Shown here: piece by piece, positions 35,301 through 49,400 of the stretch
Numbering within the stretch: position 1 is the first letter of the stretch
How the letters are laid out: every line of letters begins with the position of its first letter
Origin: Owenia fusiformis
Lineage: Eukaryota; Annelida; Polychaeta; Sabellida; Oweniidae
Reading direction: 5' to 3'
NCBI GenBank assembly: GCA_903813345.2
Contig: CAIIXF020000003.1
Span: 18,244,931-18,308,930 of the forward strand
DNA: 64,000 nucleotides
Translations under genes and position numbers: made by a program
Notes under the pieces: generated by a model
Seen by the model: only the letters and a program-made list of their open reading frames with translations
Told to the model about the DNA's origin: nothing
Database searches by the model: none

Positions 35301-38300
35301 CGGAGGAAAACTAGCTGGTCGGAAAGACAGTTTTCCGAGCATTAAAAAAACAGTGAACCAAATTGAAATCCGACCATTAGTTATCGAGATATACGCGTTT
35401 GAAGTTCGCGTACGGGCCACCGTTGCCGTATATCTAGACGGCACGAATACACTTGGTATACGTATCTCTGCGAACAACAGACATTTGAAAGAAAATAGGC
35501 CCGAACGATGACTAGAGCATTTCTAAAACAACGATTCCCTTCGTCAAACTAACGATTGCGGAATGTAGAACGACGCGTACGCTGCTCGAATCTACGTCGA
35601 AAGCTCTATATAGACGTCTGGAAGGCCTATTTTTTGAAGGACTATTTTTTGACCTCGACGGATCCGCGAAGCACGAGCCAGGCATTCTCCCCAACTACCT
35701 CCCTAGATTCCCCGTCCTTTAATCGACCATTATAGGCCCTCAGAGCGTCCGTAGAGCCATTTCCCTCTATACGCGTATGGCCGAATCCTATTATAATTTT
35801 TGCTTTTGTATGTGCAAAAGCAAAAATTTTTCTGTACACACGTTCTCATCAACGAGAGAAATCTGGATAAATCTACTCATACACGTTGTTAGGGGGCTAG
35901 GCGTAGTTGGTGGGAAATTAGGTCAAATCCCGATCTGGGTCAAAGGTCGAAATCTAGGTCGAAATCTGCATTTCCGCTATTTTGGCCTCTCGAGCCTCCT
36001 TAAGAAGTCAAAATCGGAGGAAAACTAGCTGGTCGGAAAGACAGTTTTCCGAGCATTAAAAAAACAGTGAACCAAATTGAAATCCGACCATTAGTTATCG
36101 AGATATACGCGTTTGAAGTTCGCGTACGGGCCACCGTTGCCGTATATCTAGACGGCACGAATACACTTGGTATACGTATCTCTGCGAACAACAGACATTT
36201 GAAAGAAAATAGGCCCGAACGATGACTAGAGCATTTCTAAAACAACGATTCCCTTCGTCAAACTAACGATTGCGGAATGTAGAACGACGCGTACGCTGCT
36301 CGAATCTACGTCGAAAGCTCTATATAGACGTCTGGAAGGCCTATTTTTTGAAGGACTATTTTTTGACCTCGACGGATCCGCGAAGCACGAGCCAGGCATT
36401 CTCCCCAACTACCTCCCTAGATTCCCCGTCCTTTAATCGACCATTATAGGCCCTCAGAGCGTCCGTAGAGCCATTTCCCTCTATACGCGTATGGCCGAAT
36501 CCTATTATAATTTTTGCTTTTGTATGTGCAAAAGCAAAAATTTTTCTGTACACACGTTCTCATCAACGAGAGAAATCTGGATAAATCTACTCATACACGT
36601 TGTTAGGGGGCTAGGCGTAGTTGGTGGGAAATTAGGTCAAATCCCGATCTGGGTCAAAGGTCGAAATCTAGGTCGAAATCTGCATTTCCGCTATTTTGGC
36701 CTCTCGAGCCTCCTTAAGAAGTCAAAATCGGAGGAAAACTAGCTGGTCGGAAAGACAGTTTTCCGAGCATTAAAAAAACAGTGAACCAAATTGAAATCCG
36801 ACCATTAGTTATCGAGATATACGCGTTTGAAGTTCGCGTACGGGCCACCGTTGCCGTATATCTAGACGGCACGAATACACTTGGTATACGTATCTCTGCG
36901 AACAACAGACATTTGAAAGAAAATAGGCCCGAACGATGACTAGAGCATTTCTAAAACAACGATTCCCTTCGTCAAACTAACGATTGCGGAATGTAGAACG
37001 ACGCGTACGCTGCTCGAATCTACGTCGAAAGCTCTATATAGACGTCTGGAAGGCCTATTTTTTGAAGGACTATTTTTTGACCTCGACGGATCCGCGAAGC
37101 ACGAGCCAGGCATTCTCCCCAACTACCTCCCTAGATTCCCCGTCCTTTAATCGACCATTATAGGCCCTCAGAGCGTCCGTAGAGCCATTTCCCTCTATAC
37201 GCGTATGGCCGAATCCTATTATAATTTTTGCTTTTGTATGTGCAAAAGCAAAAATTTTTCTGTACACACGTTCTCATCAACGAGAGAAATCTGGATAAAT
37301 CTACTCATACACGTTGTTAGGGGGCTAGGCGTAGTTGGTGGGAAATTAGGTCAAATCCCGATCTGGGTCAAAGGTCGAAATCTAGGTCGAAATCTGCATT
37401 TCCGCTATTTTGGCCTCTCGAGCCTCCTTAAGAAGTCAAAATCGGAGGAAAACTAGCTGGTCGGAAAGACAGTTTTCCGAGCATTAAAAAAACAGTGAAC
37501 CAAATTGAAATCCGACCATTAGTTATCGAGATATACGCGTTTGAAGTTCGCGTACGGGCCACCGTTGCCGTATATCTAGACGGCACGAATACACTTGGTA
37601 TACGTATCTCTGCGAACAACAGACATTTGAAAGAAAATAGGCCCGAACGATGACTAGAGCATTTCTAAAACAACGATTCCCTTCGTCAAACTAACGATTG
37701 CGGAATGTAGAACGACGCGTACGCTGCTCGAATCTACGTCGAAAGCTCTATATAGACGTCTGGAAGGCCTATTTTTTGAAGGACTATTTTTTGACCTCGA
37801 CGGATCCGCGAAGCACGAGCCAGGCATTCTCCCCAACTACCTCCCTAGATTCCCCGTCCTTTAATCGACCATTATAGGCCCTCAGAGCGTCCGTAGAGCC
37901 ATTTCCCTCTATACGCGTATGGCCGAATCCTATTATAATTTTTGCTTTTGTATGTGCAAAAGCAAAAATTTTTCTGTACACACGTTCTCATCAACGAGAG
38001 AAATCTGGATAAATCTACTCATACACGTTGTTAGGGGGCTAGGCGTAGTTGGTGGGAAATTAGGTCAAATCCCGATCTGGGTCAAAGGTCGAAATCTAGG
38101 TCGAAATCTGCATTTCCGCTATTTTGGCCTCTCGAGCCTCCTTAAGAAGTCAAAATCGGAGGAAAACTAGCTGGTCGGAAAGACAGTTTTCCGAGCATTA
38201 AAAAAACAGTGAACCAAATTGAAATCCGACCATTAGTTATCGAGATATACGCGTTTGAAGTTCGCGTACGGGCCACCGTTGCCGTATATCTAGACGGCAC

Positions 38301-38649
38301 GAATACACTTGGTATACGTATCTCTGCGAACAACAGACATTTGAAAGAAAATAGGCCCGAACGATGACTAGAGCATTTCTAAAACAACGATTCCCTTCGT
38401 CAAACTAACGATTGCGGAATGTAGAACGACGCGTACGCTGCTCGAATCTACGTCGAAAGCTCTATATAGACGTCTGGAAGGCCTATTTTTTGAAGGACTA
38501 TTTTTTGACCTCGACGGATCCGCGAAGCACGAGCCAGGCATTCTCCCCAACTACCTCCCTAGATTCCCCGTCCTTTAATCGACCATTATAGGCCCTCAGA
38601 GCGTCCGTAGAGCCATTTCCCTCTATACGCGTATGGCCGAATCCTATTA
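29368..38649 (+). repeat. sat714 array 2 (13 units)
   Basis: 9,282 bp, exactly 13 x 714 bp, in the same orientation and phase as array 1. Units begin at 29368 + 714k. Translated frames are identical to array 1 in every complete unit. Both borders are HLE-A ends, at the same position within the unit as the right border of array 1. Confidence 0.95.
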
Positions 38650-41381
38650 TTAGACTCCAGATTTCATCTGGAGTCTATTGCTTTTGCCAGTTTTCTTATT
38701 ATTATTATTATTATTATTATTATTTTTCTTTCTTTCCGCGTTTTCTCAGCAACTAGAGGGACTTCCTAAAATCTGCTAACATAGTCAACTAGGTAATGAG
38801 TTCTAGTTTCTGGGAAATTAGGTCAAATGTTTATCTAGGTCAAAGGTCAAGAACTAGGTCAAATCGTCTCTTTTTGCTATTTCACAAGTTTTCTCAGTCG
38901 TCCTTTGGTATTTTCGCTCCGGGTTTTTTTCATCATGTTCCTTAGAAAAAAAGCTAATTCCGTAAGGCAAACCGTTTTTTGATTACTCTTACCGATTTTG
39001 AGATATGGCGTCCAAAAAGTAGGTCAGAACATAAAAAATTCTCCAAATTCAACGTGTGAATTATCAAATAAGTGTAGAATTATCTCAGGAATCCGAATCT
39101 GCAAACCAAATTTTGATCCGACTTCCGGTTCGGAAGTTATAGCGTTTTGAAATCTCAAAAATCGCTAAATTTGGTGCCCATGTTAAGTCAATGGGAAAAA
39201 AGGCTTTTTCGAAGTGTAAAATACAAGATATAGACTGAGTTCAGCTAAACATATTGAATGCCTATAAAAGAAGGGGACATCAAAAGCTACATAGCTTCGA
39301 AATTTGGACACCAAAATGCCTAGGTCAAAATCTAGGTCAAATTCATAGTTTTTCCTTATTTTTGCGATTCTGGCACTACACTTTTAGGATTTGCTTCAAA
39401 ATTTTGTATACAGGTAGCAAAGAGTGTGCTAATAGTGAGAGCCTTTTGCCGTCAGAAAGTATTTTGACCCACTTTTGAGATATGGTGTCCGTAAAGTAGG
39501 TCAAAATAAAAATTTCTCATAATTTAACTTATGAGTTATGAATTAAGGGTAGAATTTTCTCAGGAATCCGAATCTGCAAACCAAATTTCAATCCGACTTT
39601 TCGTTGGGAAGTTATGGCGTTTTGAAAGCTCAAAAATCGCTAATTTTGGTGCCCCATGTTATGTCAATGAGAAAAAAGATTCTTTTGAAGTGTAAAATAC
39701 CAGATAAAGACTGAGTACAGCTTAAGATTCTGAAAGTCTATAAAAGAAGGGGACCTCGAAGGCTATCTAGCTTTAAAATTTGGACACCAAAATCCCTAGG
39801 TCAAAATCTAGGTCAAATACATAGTTTTTCCTTATTTTTGCGATTCTGGCACTACACTTTTAGGATTTGCTTCAAAATTTTGTATACAGGTAGCAAAGAG
39901 TGGGCTTATAGTGTTAGCCTTTTGCCGTCAGAGAGTATTTTGACCCACTTTTGAGATATGGTGTCCGAAAAGTAGGTCAAAATAAAAAATTCTCCAAATT
40001 TTACATATGAGTTATGAATTAAGAGTAGAATTTTCTCAGGAATCCGAATCTGCAAACCAAATTTCGATCCGACTTCCGGTTCCAAAGTTATGGCGTGTCC
40101 GAAAAGTAGGTCAAAATAAAAATTCGCCAAATTTAACGTATGAGTTATGAATAAGGGGTAGAATTTTGTCAGGAATTCGAATCTTTAAATCAAATTTCGA
40201 TCCGACTTCCGGTTTGAAAGTTATGGCGTTTTGAAATTTCGAGAAAAATCGATCTGATGTTATCCTGAAAGTCAAGGAAAAAAGATTTTTTTGAAGTGTA
40301 AAATACGAGATATAGATTGAGTACACCTTTAGATAATGAATTCCTATAAAAGAAGGGGACCTCAAAAGCTACCTAGTTTCAATATTTGGACACAAAAATG
40401 CCTAGGTCAAAATCTAGGTCAAATTCATAGTTTTTCCTTATTTTTGCGATTCTGGCACTACACTTTTAGGATTTGCTTCAAAAATTTGTATACAGGTAGC
40501 AAAGAGTGTGCTAATAGTGTTAGCCTTTTGCCGTCAGAGAGTATTTTGACCCACTTTTGAGATATGGTGTCCGAAAAGTAGGTCAAAATAAAAGTTCTCC
40601 GAATTTAGCATATGAGTTATGAAATAAGGATAGAATTTTCTGAGGAATCTGAATCTGCAAACCAAATTTCGATCCGACTTTCTGTTTGAAAGTAATAGCG
40701 TTTTGAAAGCTCAAAAATTGCTAAATTTGGTGCCCCATGTTATGTCAATAGGGAAAAAGATTTTTTTGAAGTCTAAAATACCAGATATAGACTGAGTACA
40801 GCTTAACATTCTGAAAGCCTTTAAAAGAAGGGGACCTCGAAGGCTATCTAGCTTTAAAATTTGGACACCAAAATGCCAAGGTCAAAATCTAGGGCAAATT
40901 CATAATTTTCCTTATTTTTGCGATTCTGACATTACACTTTAATGATTTGCTTCGAAATTTTGTATACAGGTAGCAAAGAGTGTGCTTATAGTGATAGCCT
41001 TTTGCCGTCAGAAAGTATTTTGACCCACTTTTGAGATATGGTGTCCAAAAAGTAGGTCAAAATAAAAAAATCTCCAAATTTAATGTATGAGTTATGAATT
41101 AAGGGTAGAATTTTCTCAGGAGTCCGAATCTTTAAACCAAAATACAATCTAACTTCTGGTTAGATAGGTATAGCGGTTTGAAGTCTCGAAAAGTCGCTAT
41201 GATGATATCCCCATGTTAAGCCAATGGAGTCGAAGATAAAAAATGGAGAGTTGTCTAAATTCTAGCTGACTCGATCAGCTTATTCTGGATGACTCAGCTT
41301 ACAAGTATTCTGGATGACTCAGCTTAAAAAAAGAATTAAATCTGGAGTCTTAAATTGAACTTGTTCAATTTACATGTCTAG
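38650..41381 (+). mobile_element. HLE-A host element, uninterrupted (empty site)
   Basis: 2,732-bp complete element. It has a leader with TTC-loop hairpin (38651-38677), nine TTA units (38696-38722), TTTCTTTCCGCG, the 5' domain with DR1 (38837-38849), four core units, and the terminus ATCTGGAGTCT (41340) to TCTAG (41377-41381). It is the same element as 22782-22833 plus 24609-27288, but without the 1,775-bp nested copy. Confidence 0.85.
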
Positions 41382-43460
41382 TTATTATTATTATTATTAT
41401 TTTTCTTTCTTTGCCAGTTTTCTCAGCTACTAGAAGGACTTACTAAAATCTGCTAACATAGTCAGCTGGGTAATGAGACCTAGTTTCTGGGAAATTAGGT
41501 CAAATGTTTATCTAGGTCAAAGGTCAAGAACTAGGTCAAATCGTGTGTTTTCACTATTTTACAAGTTTTCTCAGTCGTCCTTCGGTATTTTGGCTCCGGG
41601 TTTTTTTCATCATGTTCCTTAGAAAAAAAGCTAATTCCGTAAGGCAAATCGTTTTTTGATTACTCCTACCGATTTTGAGATATGGCGTCCGAAAAGTAGG
41701 TCAGAACATAAAAAGTTCTCCAAAGTCAACGTGTGAGTTATCAAATAAGTGTAGAATTATCTCAGGAATCCGAATCTGCAAACAAAAATCTGATCCGACA
41801 TCCGGTTCGGAAGTTATAGCCTTTTGAAATCTCAAAAATCGCTAAATTTGGTGCCTATGTTAAGTCAATGGGAAAAAAGACTTTTTCGAAGTGTAAAATA
41901 CAAGATGTAGACTGAGTACAGCTTAACATAATGAATGCTTATAAAACAAGGAGACCTCAAAAGCTACATAGCTTCAAAATTTGGACACCAAAATGCCTAG
42001 GTCAAAATCTAGGTCAAATTCATAGTTTTTCCTTATTTTTGCGATTCTGGCACTACACTTTTAGGATTTGCTTCAAAATTTTGTATACAGGTAGCAAAGA
42101 GTGTGCTAATAGTGTTAGCCTTTTGCCGTCAAAAAGTATTTTGACCCACTTTTGAGATATGGTGTCCGTAAAGTAGGTCAAAATAAAAATTTCTCATAAT
42201 TTAACTTATGAGTTATGAATTAAGGGTAGAATTTTCTCAGGAATCCGAATCTGCAAACCAAATTTCAATCCGACTTTTCGTTGGGAAGTTATGGCGTTTT
42301 GAAAGCTTTAAAATCGCTAATTTTGGTGCCCCATGTTATGTCAATGAGAAAAAAGATTTTTTTGAAGTGTAAAATACCAGATAAAGACTGAGTACAGCTT
42401 AAGATTCTGAAAGTCTATAAAAGAAGGGGACCTCGAAGGCTATCTAGCTTTAAAATTTGGACACCAAAATCCCTAGGTCAAAATCTAGGTCAAATACATA
42501 GTTTTTCCTTATTTTTGCGATTCTGGCACTACACCTTTAGGATTTGCTTCAAAATTTTGTATACAGGTAGCAAAGAGTGGGCTTATAGTGTTAGCCTTTT
42601 GCCGTCAGAGAGTATTTTGACCCACTTTTGAGATATGGTGTCCGAAAAGTAGGTCAAAATAAAAGTTCTCCGAATTTAGCATATGAGTTATGAAATAAGG
42701 ATAGAATTTTCTGAGGAATCTGAATCTGCAAACCAAATTTCGATCCGACTTTCTGTTTGAAAGTTATAGCGTTTTGAAAGCTCAAAAATTGCTAAATTTG
42801 GTGCCCCATGTTATGTCAATAGGGAAAAAGATTTTTTTGAAGTCTAAAAGACCAAATATAGACTGAGTACAGCTTAACATTCTGAAAGCCTTTAAAAGAA
42901 GGGGACTTCGAAGGCTATCTAGCTTTAAAATTTGGACACCAAAATGCCAAGGTCAAAATCTAGGGCAAATTCATAATTTTCCTTATTTTTGCGATTCTGA
43001 CATTACACTTTAATGATTTGCTTCGAAATTTTGTATACAGGTAGCAAAGAGTGTGCTTATAGTGATAGCCTTTTGCCGTCAGAAAGTATTTTGACCCACT
43101 TTTGAGATATGGTGTCCAAAAAGTAGGTCAAAATAAAAAATCTCCAAATTTAATGTATGAGTTATGAATTAAGGGTAGAATTTTCTCAGGAGTCCGAATC
43201 TTTAAACCAAAATACAATCTAACTTCTGGTTAGATAGTTATAGCGGTTTGAAGTCTCGAAAAGTCGATATGATGATATCCCCATGTTAAGCCAATGGAGT
43301 CGAAGATAAAAAATGGAGAGTTGTCTAAATGTCTAAATTCTAGCTGACTCGATCAGCTTATTCTGGATGACTCAGCTTACAAGTATTCTGGATGACTCAG
43401 CTTAAAAAAAAGAATTAAATCTGGAGTCTTAAATTGAACTTGTTCAATTTACATGTCTAG
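38702..43460 (+). repeat. 4,759-bp duplicated block, copy 2
   Basis: Second copy of 24609-29367. With the preceding leader it forms a composite of 4,811 bp (38650-43460). Composite plus array 2 gives the 14,093-bp repeat distance. No third copy is seen: array 3 runs through the expected position near 52743 without interruption. Confidence 0.9.
41382..43460 (+). mobile_element. HLE-A element without leader, copy 2
   Basis: Duplicate of 27289-29367: TTA/TTTC tract, 5' domain with DR1 (41514-41526), three core units and 3' terminus 43419-43460 with TCTAG at 43456-43460. Because the leader is absent in both copies, its loss or the read-through event predates the 14-kb duplication. Confidence 0.7.
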
Positions 43461-46400
43461 TAATTTTTGCTTTTGTATGTGCAAAAGCAAAAATTTTTCT
43501 GTACACACGTTCTCATCAACGAGAGAAATCTGGATAAATCTACTCATACACGTTGTTAGGGGGCTAGGCGTAGTTGGTGGGAAATTAGGTCAAATCCCGA
43601 TCTGGGTCAAAGGTCGAAATCTAGGTCGAAATCTGCATTTCCGCTATTTTGGCCTCTCGAGCCTCCTTAAGAAGTCAAAATCGGAGGAAAACTAGCTGGT
43701 CGGAAAGACAGTTTTCCGAGCATTAAAAAAACAGTGAACCAAATTGAAATCCGACCATTAGTTATCGAGATATACGCGTTTGAAGTTCGCGTACGGGCCA
43801 CCGTTGCCGTATATCTAGACGGCACGAATACACTTGGTATACGTATCTCTGCGAACAACAGACATTTGAAAGAAAATAGGCCCGAACGATGACTAGAGCA
43901 TTTCTAAAACAACGATTCCCTTCGTCAAACTAACGATTGCGGAATGTAGAACGACGCGTACGCTGCTCGAATCTACGTCGAAAGCTCTATATAGACGTCT
44001 GGAAGGCCTATTTTTTGAAGGACTATTTTTTGACCTCGACGGATCCGCGAAGCACGAGCCAGGCATTCTCCCCAACTACCTCCCTAGATTCCCCGTCCTT
44101 TAATCGACCATTATAGGCCCTCAGAGCGTCCGTAGAGCCATTTCCCTCTATACGCGTATGGCCGAATCCTATTATAATTTTTGCTTTTGTATGTGCAAAA
44201 GCAAAAATTTTTCTGTACACACGTTCTCATCAACGAGAGAAATCTGGATAAATCTACTCATACACGTTGTTAGGGGGCTAGGCGTAGTTGGTGGGAAATT
44301 AGGTCAAATCCCGATCTGGGTCAAAGGTCGAAATCTAGGTCGAAATCTGCATTTCCGCTATTTTGGCCTCTCGAGCCTCCTTAAGAAGTCAAAATCGGAG
44401 GAAAACTAGCTGGTCGGAAAGACAGTTTTCCGAGCATTAAAAAAACAGTGAACCAAATTGAAATCCGACCATTAGTTATCGAGATATACGCGTTTGAAGT
44501 TCGCGTACGGGCCACCGTTGCCGTATATCTAGACGGCACGAATACACTTGGTATACGTATCTCTGCGAACAACAGACATTTGAAAGAAAATAGGCCCGAA
44601 CGATGACTAGAGCATTTCTAAAACAACGATTCCCTTCGTCAAACTAACGATTGCGGAATGTAGAACGACGCGTACGCTGCTCGAATCTACGTCGAAAGCT
44701 CTATATAGACGTCTGGAAGGCCTATTTTTTGAAGGACTATTTTTTGACCTCGACGGATCCGCGAAGCACGAGCCAGGCATTCTCCCCAACTACCTCCCTA
44801 GATTCCCCGTCCTTTAATCGACCATTATAGGCCCTCAGAGCGTCCGTAGAGCCATTTCCCTCTATACGCGTATGGCCGAATCCTATTATAATTTTTGCTT
44901 TTGTATGTGCAAAAGCAAAAATTTTTCTGTACACACGTTCTCATCAACGAGAGAAATCTGGATAAATCTACTCATACACGTTGTTAGGGGGCTAGGCGTA
45001 GTTGGTGGGAAATTAGGTCAAATCCCGATCTGGGTCAAAGGTCGAAATCTAGGTCGAAATCTGCATTTCCGCTATTTTGGCCTCTCGAGCCTCCTTAAGA
45101 AGTCAAAATCGGAGGAAAACTAGCTGGTCGGAAAGACAGTTTTCCGAGCATTAAAAAAACAGTGAACCAAATTGAAATCCGACCATTAGTTATCGAGATA
45201 TACGCGTTTGAAGTTCGCGTACGGGCCACCGTTGCCGTATATCTAGACGGCACGAATACACTTGGTATACGTATCTCTGCGAACAACAGACATTTGAAAG
45301 AAAATAGGCCCGAACGATGACTAGAGCATTTCTAAAACAACGATTCCCTTCGTCAAACTAACGATTGCGGAATGTAGAACGACGCGTACGCTGCTCGAAT
45401 CTACGTCGAAAGCTCTATATAGACGTCTGGAAGGCCTATTTTTTGAAGGACTATTTTTTGACCTCGACGGATCCGCGAAGCACGAGCCAGGCATTCTCCC
45501 CAACTACCTCCCTAGATTCCCCGTCCTTTAATCGACCATTATAGGCCCTCAGAGCGTCCGTAGAGCCATTTCCCTCTATACGCGTATGGCCGAATCCTAT
45601 TATAATTTTTGCTTTTGTATGTGCAAAAGCAAAAATTTTTCTGTACACACGTTCTCATCAACGAGAGAAATCTGGATAAATCTACTCATACACGTTGTTA
45701 GGGGGCTAGGCGTAGTTGGTGGGAAATTAGGTCAAATCCCGATCTGGGTCAAAGGTCGAAATCTAGGTCGAAATCTGCATTTCCGCTATTTTGGCCTCTC
45801 GAGCCTCCTTAAGAAGTCAAAATCGGAGGAAAACTAGCTGGTCGGAAAGACAGTTTTCCGAGCATTAAAAAAACAGTGAACCAAATTGAAATCCGACCAT
45901 TAGTTATCGAGATATACGCGTTTGAAGTTCGCGTACGGGCCACCGTTGCCGTATATCTAGACGGCACGAATACACTTGGTATACGTATCTCTGCGAACAA
46001 CAGACATTTGAAAGAAAATAGGCCCGAACGATGACTAGAGCATTTCTAAAACAACGATTCCCTTCGTCAAACTAACGATTGCGGAATGTAGAACGACGCG
46101 TACGCTGCTCGAATCTACGTCGAAAGCTCTATATAGACGTCTGGAAGGCCTATTTTTTGAAGGACTATTTTTTGACCTCGACGGATCCGCGAAGCACGAG
46201 CCAGGCATTCTCCCCAACTACCTCCCTAGATTCCCCGTCCTTTAATCGACCATTATAGGCCCTCAGAGCGTCCGTAGAGCCATTTCCCTCTATACGCGTA
46301 TGGCCGAATCCTATTATAATTTTTGCTTTTGTATGTGCAAAAGCAAAAATTTTTCTGTACACACGTTCTCATCAACGAGAGAAATCTGGATAAATCTACT

Positions 46401-49400
46401 CATACACGTTGTTAGGGGGCTAGGCGTAGTTGGTGGGAAATTAGGTCAAATCCCGATCTGGGTCAAAGGTCGAAATCTAGGTCGAAATCTGCATTTCCGC
46501 TATTTTGGCCTCTCGAGCCTCCTTAAGAAGTCAAAATCGGAGGAAAACTAGCTGGTCGGAAAGACAGTTTTCCGAGCATTAAAAAAACAGTGAACCAAAT
46601 TGAAATCCGACCATTAGTTATCGAGATATACGCGTTTGAAGTTCGCGTACGGGCCACCGTTGCCGTATATCTAGACGGCACGAATACACTTGGTATACGT
46701 ATCTCTGCGAACAACAGACATTTGAAAGAAAATAGGCCCGAACGATGACTAGAGCATTTCTAAAACAACGATTCCCTTCGTCAAACTAACGATTGCGGAA
46801 TGTAGAACGACGCGTACGCTGCTCGAATCTACGTCGAAAGCTCTATATAGACGTCTGGAAGGCCTATTTTTTGAAGGACTATTTTTTGACCTCGACGGAT
46901 CCGCGAAGCACGAGCCAGGCATTCTCCCCAACTACCTCCCTAGATTCCCCGTCCTTTAATCGACCATTATAGGCCCTCAGAGCGTCCGTAGAGCCATTTC
47001 CCTCTATACGCGTATGGCCGAATCCTATTATAATTTTTGCTTTTGTATGTGCAAAAGCAAAAATTTTTCTGTACACACGTTCTCATCAACGAGAGAAATC
47101 TGGATAAATCTACTCATACACGTTGTTAGGGGGCTAGGCGTAGTTGGTGGGAAATTAGGTCAAATCCCGATCTGGGTCAAAGGTCGAAATCTAGGTCGAA
47201 ATCTGCATTTCCGCTATTTTGGCCTCTCGAGCCTCCTTAAGAAGTCAAAATCGGAGGAAAACTAGCTGGTCGGAAAGACAGTTTTCCGAGCATTAAAAAA
47301 ACAGTGAACCAAATTGAAATCCGACCATTAGTTATCGAGATATACGCGTTTGAAGTTCGCGTACGGGCCACCGTTGCCGTATATCTAGACGGCACGAATA
47401 CACTTGGTATACGTATCTCTGCGAACAACAGACATTTGAAAGAAAATAGGCCCGAACGATGACTAGAGCATTTCTAAAACAACGATTCCCTTCGTCAAAC
47501 TAACGATTGCGGAATGTAGAACGACGCGTACGCTGCTCGAATCTACGTCGAAAGCTCTATATAGACGTCTGGAAGGCCTATTTTTTGAAGGACTATTTTT
47601 TGACCTCGACGGATCCGCGAAGCACGAGCCAGGCATTCTCCCCAACTACCTCCCTAGATTCCCCGTCCTTTAATCGACCATTATAGGCCCTCAGAGCGTC
47701 CGTAGAGCCATTTCCCTCTATACGCGTATGGCCGAATCCTATTATAATTTTTGCTTTTGTATGTGCAAAAGCAAAAATTTTTCTGTACACACGTTCTCAT
47801 CAACGAGAGAAATCTGGATAAATCTACTCATACACGTTGTTAGGGGGCTAGGCGTAGTTGGTGGGAAATTAGGTCAAATCCCGATCTGGGTCAAAGGTCG
47901 AAATCTAGGTCGAAATCTGCATTTCCGCTATTTTGGCCTCTCGAGCCTCCTTAAGAAGTCAAAATCGGAGGAAAACTAGCTGGTCGGAAAGACAGTTTTC
48001 CGAGCATTAAAAAAACAGTGAACCAAATTGAAATCCGACCATTAGTTATCGAGATATACGCGTTTGAAGTTCGCGTACGGGCCACCGTTGCCGTATATCT
48101 AGACGGCACGAATACACTTGGTATACGTATCTCTGCGAACAACAGACATTTGAAAGAAAATAGGCCCGAACGATGACTAGAGCATTTCTAAAACAACGAT
48201 TCCCTTCGTCAAACTAACGATTGCGGAATGTAGAACGACGCGTACGCTGCTCGAATCTACGTCGAAAGCTCTATATAGACGTCTGGAAGGCCTATTTTTT
48301 GAAGGACTATTTTTTGACCTCGACGGATCCGCGAAGCACGAGCCAGGCATTCTCCCCAACTACCTCCCTAGATTCCCCGTCCTTTAATCGACCATTATAG
48401 GCCCTCAGAGCGTCCGTAGAGCCATTTCCCTCTATACGCGTATGGCCGAATCCTATTATAATTTTTGCTTTTGTATGTGCAAAAGCAAAAATTTTTCTGT
48501 ACACACGTTCTCATCAACGAGAGAAATCTGGATAAATCTACTCATACACGTTGTTAGGGGGCTAGGCGTAGTTGGTGGGAAATTAGGTCAAATCCCGATC
48601 TGGGTCAAAGGTCGAAATCTAGGTCGAAATCTGCATTTCCGCTATTTTGGCCTCTCGAGCCTCCTTAAGAAGTCAAAATCGGAGGAAAACTAGCTGGTCG
48701 GAAAGACAGTTTTCCGAGCATTAAAAAAACAGTGAACCAAATTGAAATCCGACCATTAGTTATCGAGATATACGCGTTTGAAGTTCGCGTACGGGCCACC
48801 GTTGCCGTATATCTAGACGGCACGAATACACTTGGTATACGTATCTCTGCGAACAACAGACATTTGAAAGAAAATAGGCCCGAACGATGACTAGAGCATT
48901 TCTAAAACAACGATTCCCTTCGTCAAACTAACGATTGCGGAATGTAGAACGACGCGTACGCTGCTCGAATCTACGTCGAAAGCTCTATATAGACGTCTGG
49001 AAGGCCTATTTTTTGAAGGACTATTTTTTGACCTCGACGGATCCGCGAAGCACGAGCCAGGCATTCTCCCCAACTACCTCCCTAGATTCCCCGTCCTTTA
49101 ATCGACCATTATAGGCCCTCAGAGCGTCCGTAGAGCCATTTCCCTCTATACGCGTATGGCCGAATCCTATTATAATTTTTGCTTTTGTATGTGCAAAAGC
49201 AAAAATTTTTCTGTACACACGTTCTCATCAACGAGAGAAATCTGGATAAATCTACTCATACACGTTGTTAGGGGGCTAGGCGTAGTTGGTGGGAAATTAG
49301 GTCAAATCCCGATCTGGGTCAAAGGTCGAAATCTAGGTCGAAATCTGCATTTCCGCTATTTTGGCCTCTCGAGCCTCCTTAAGAAGTCAAAATCGGAGGA

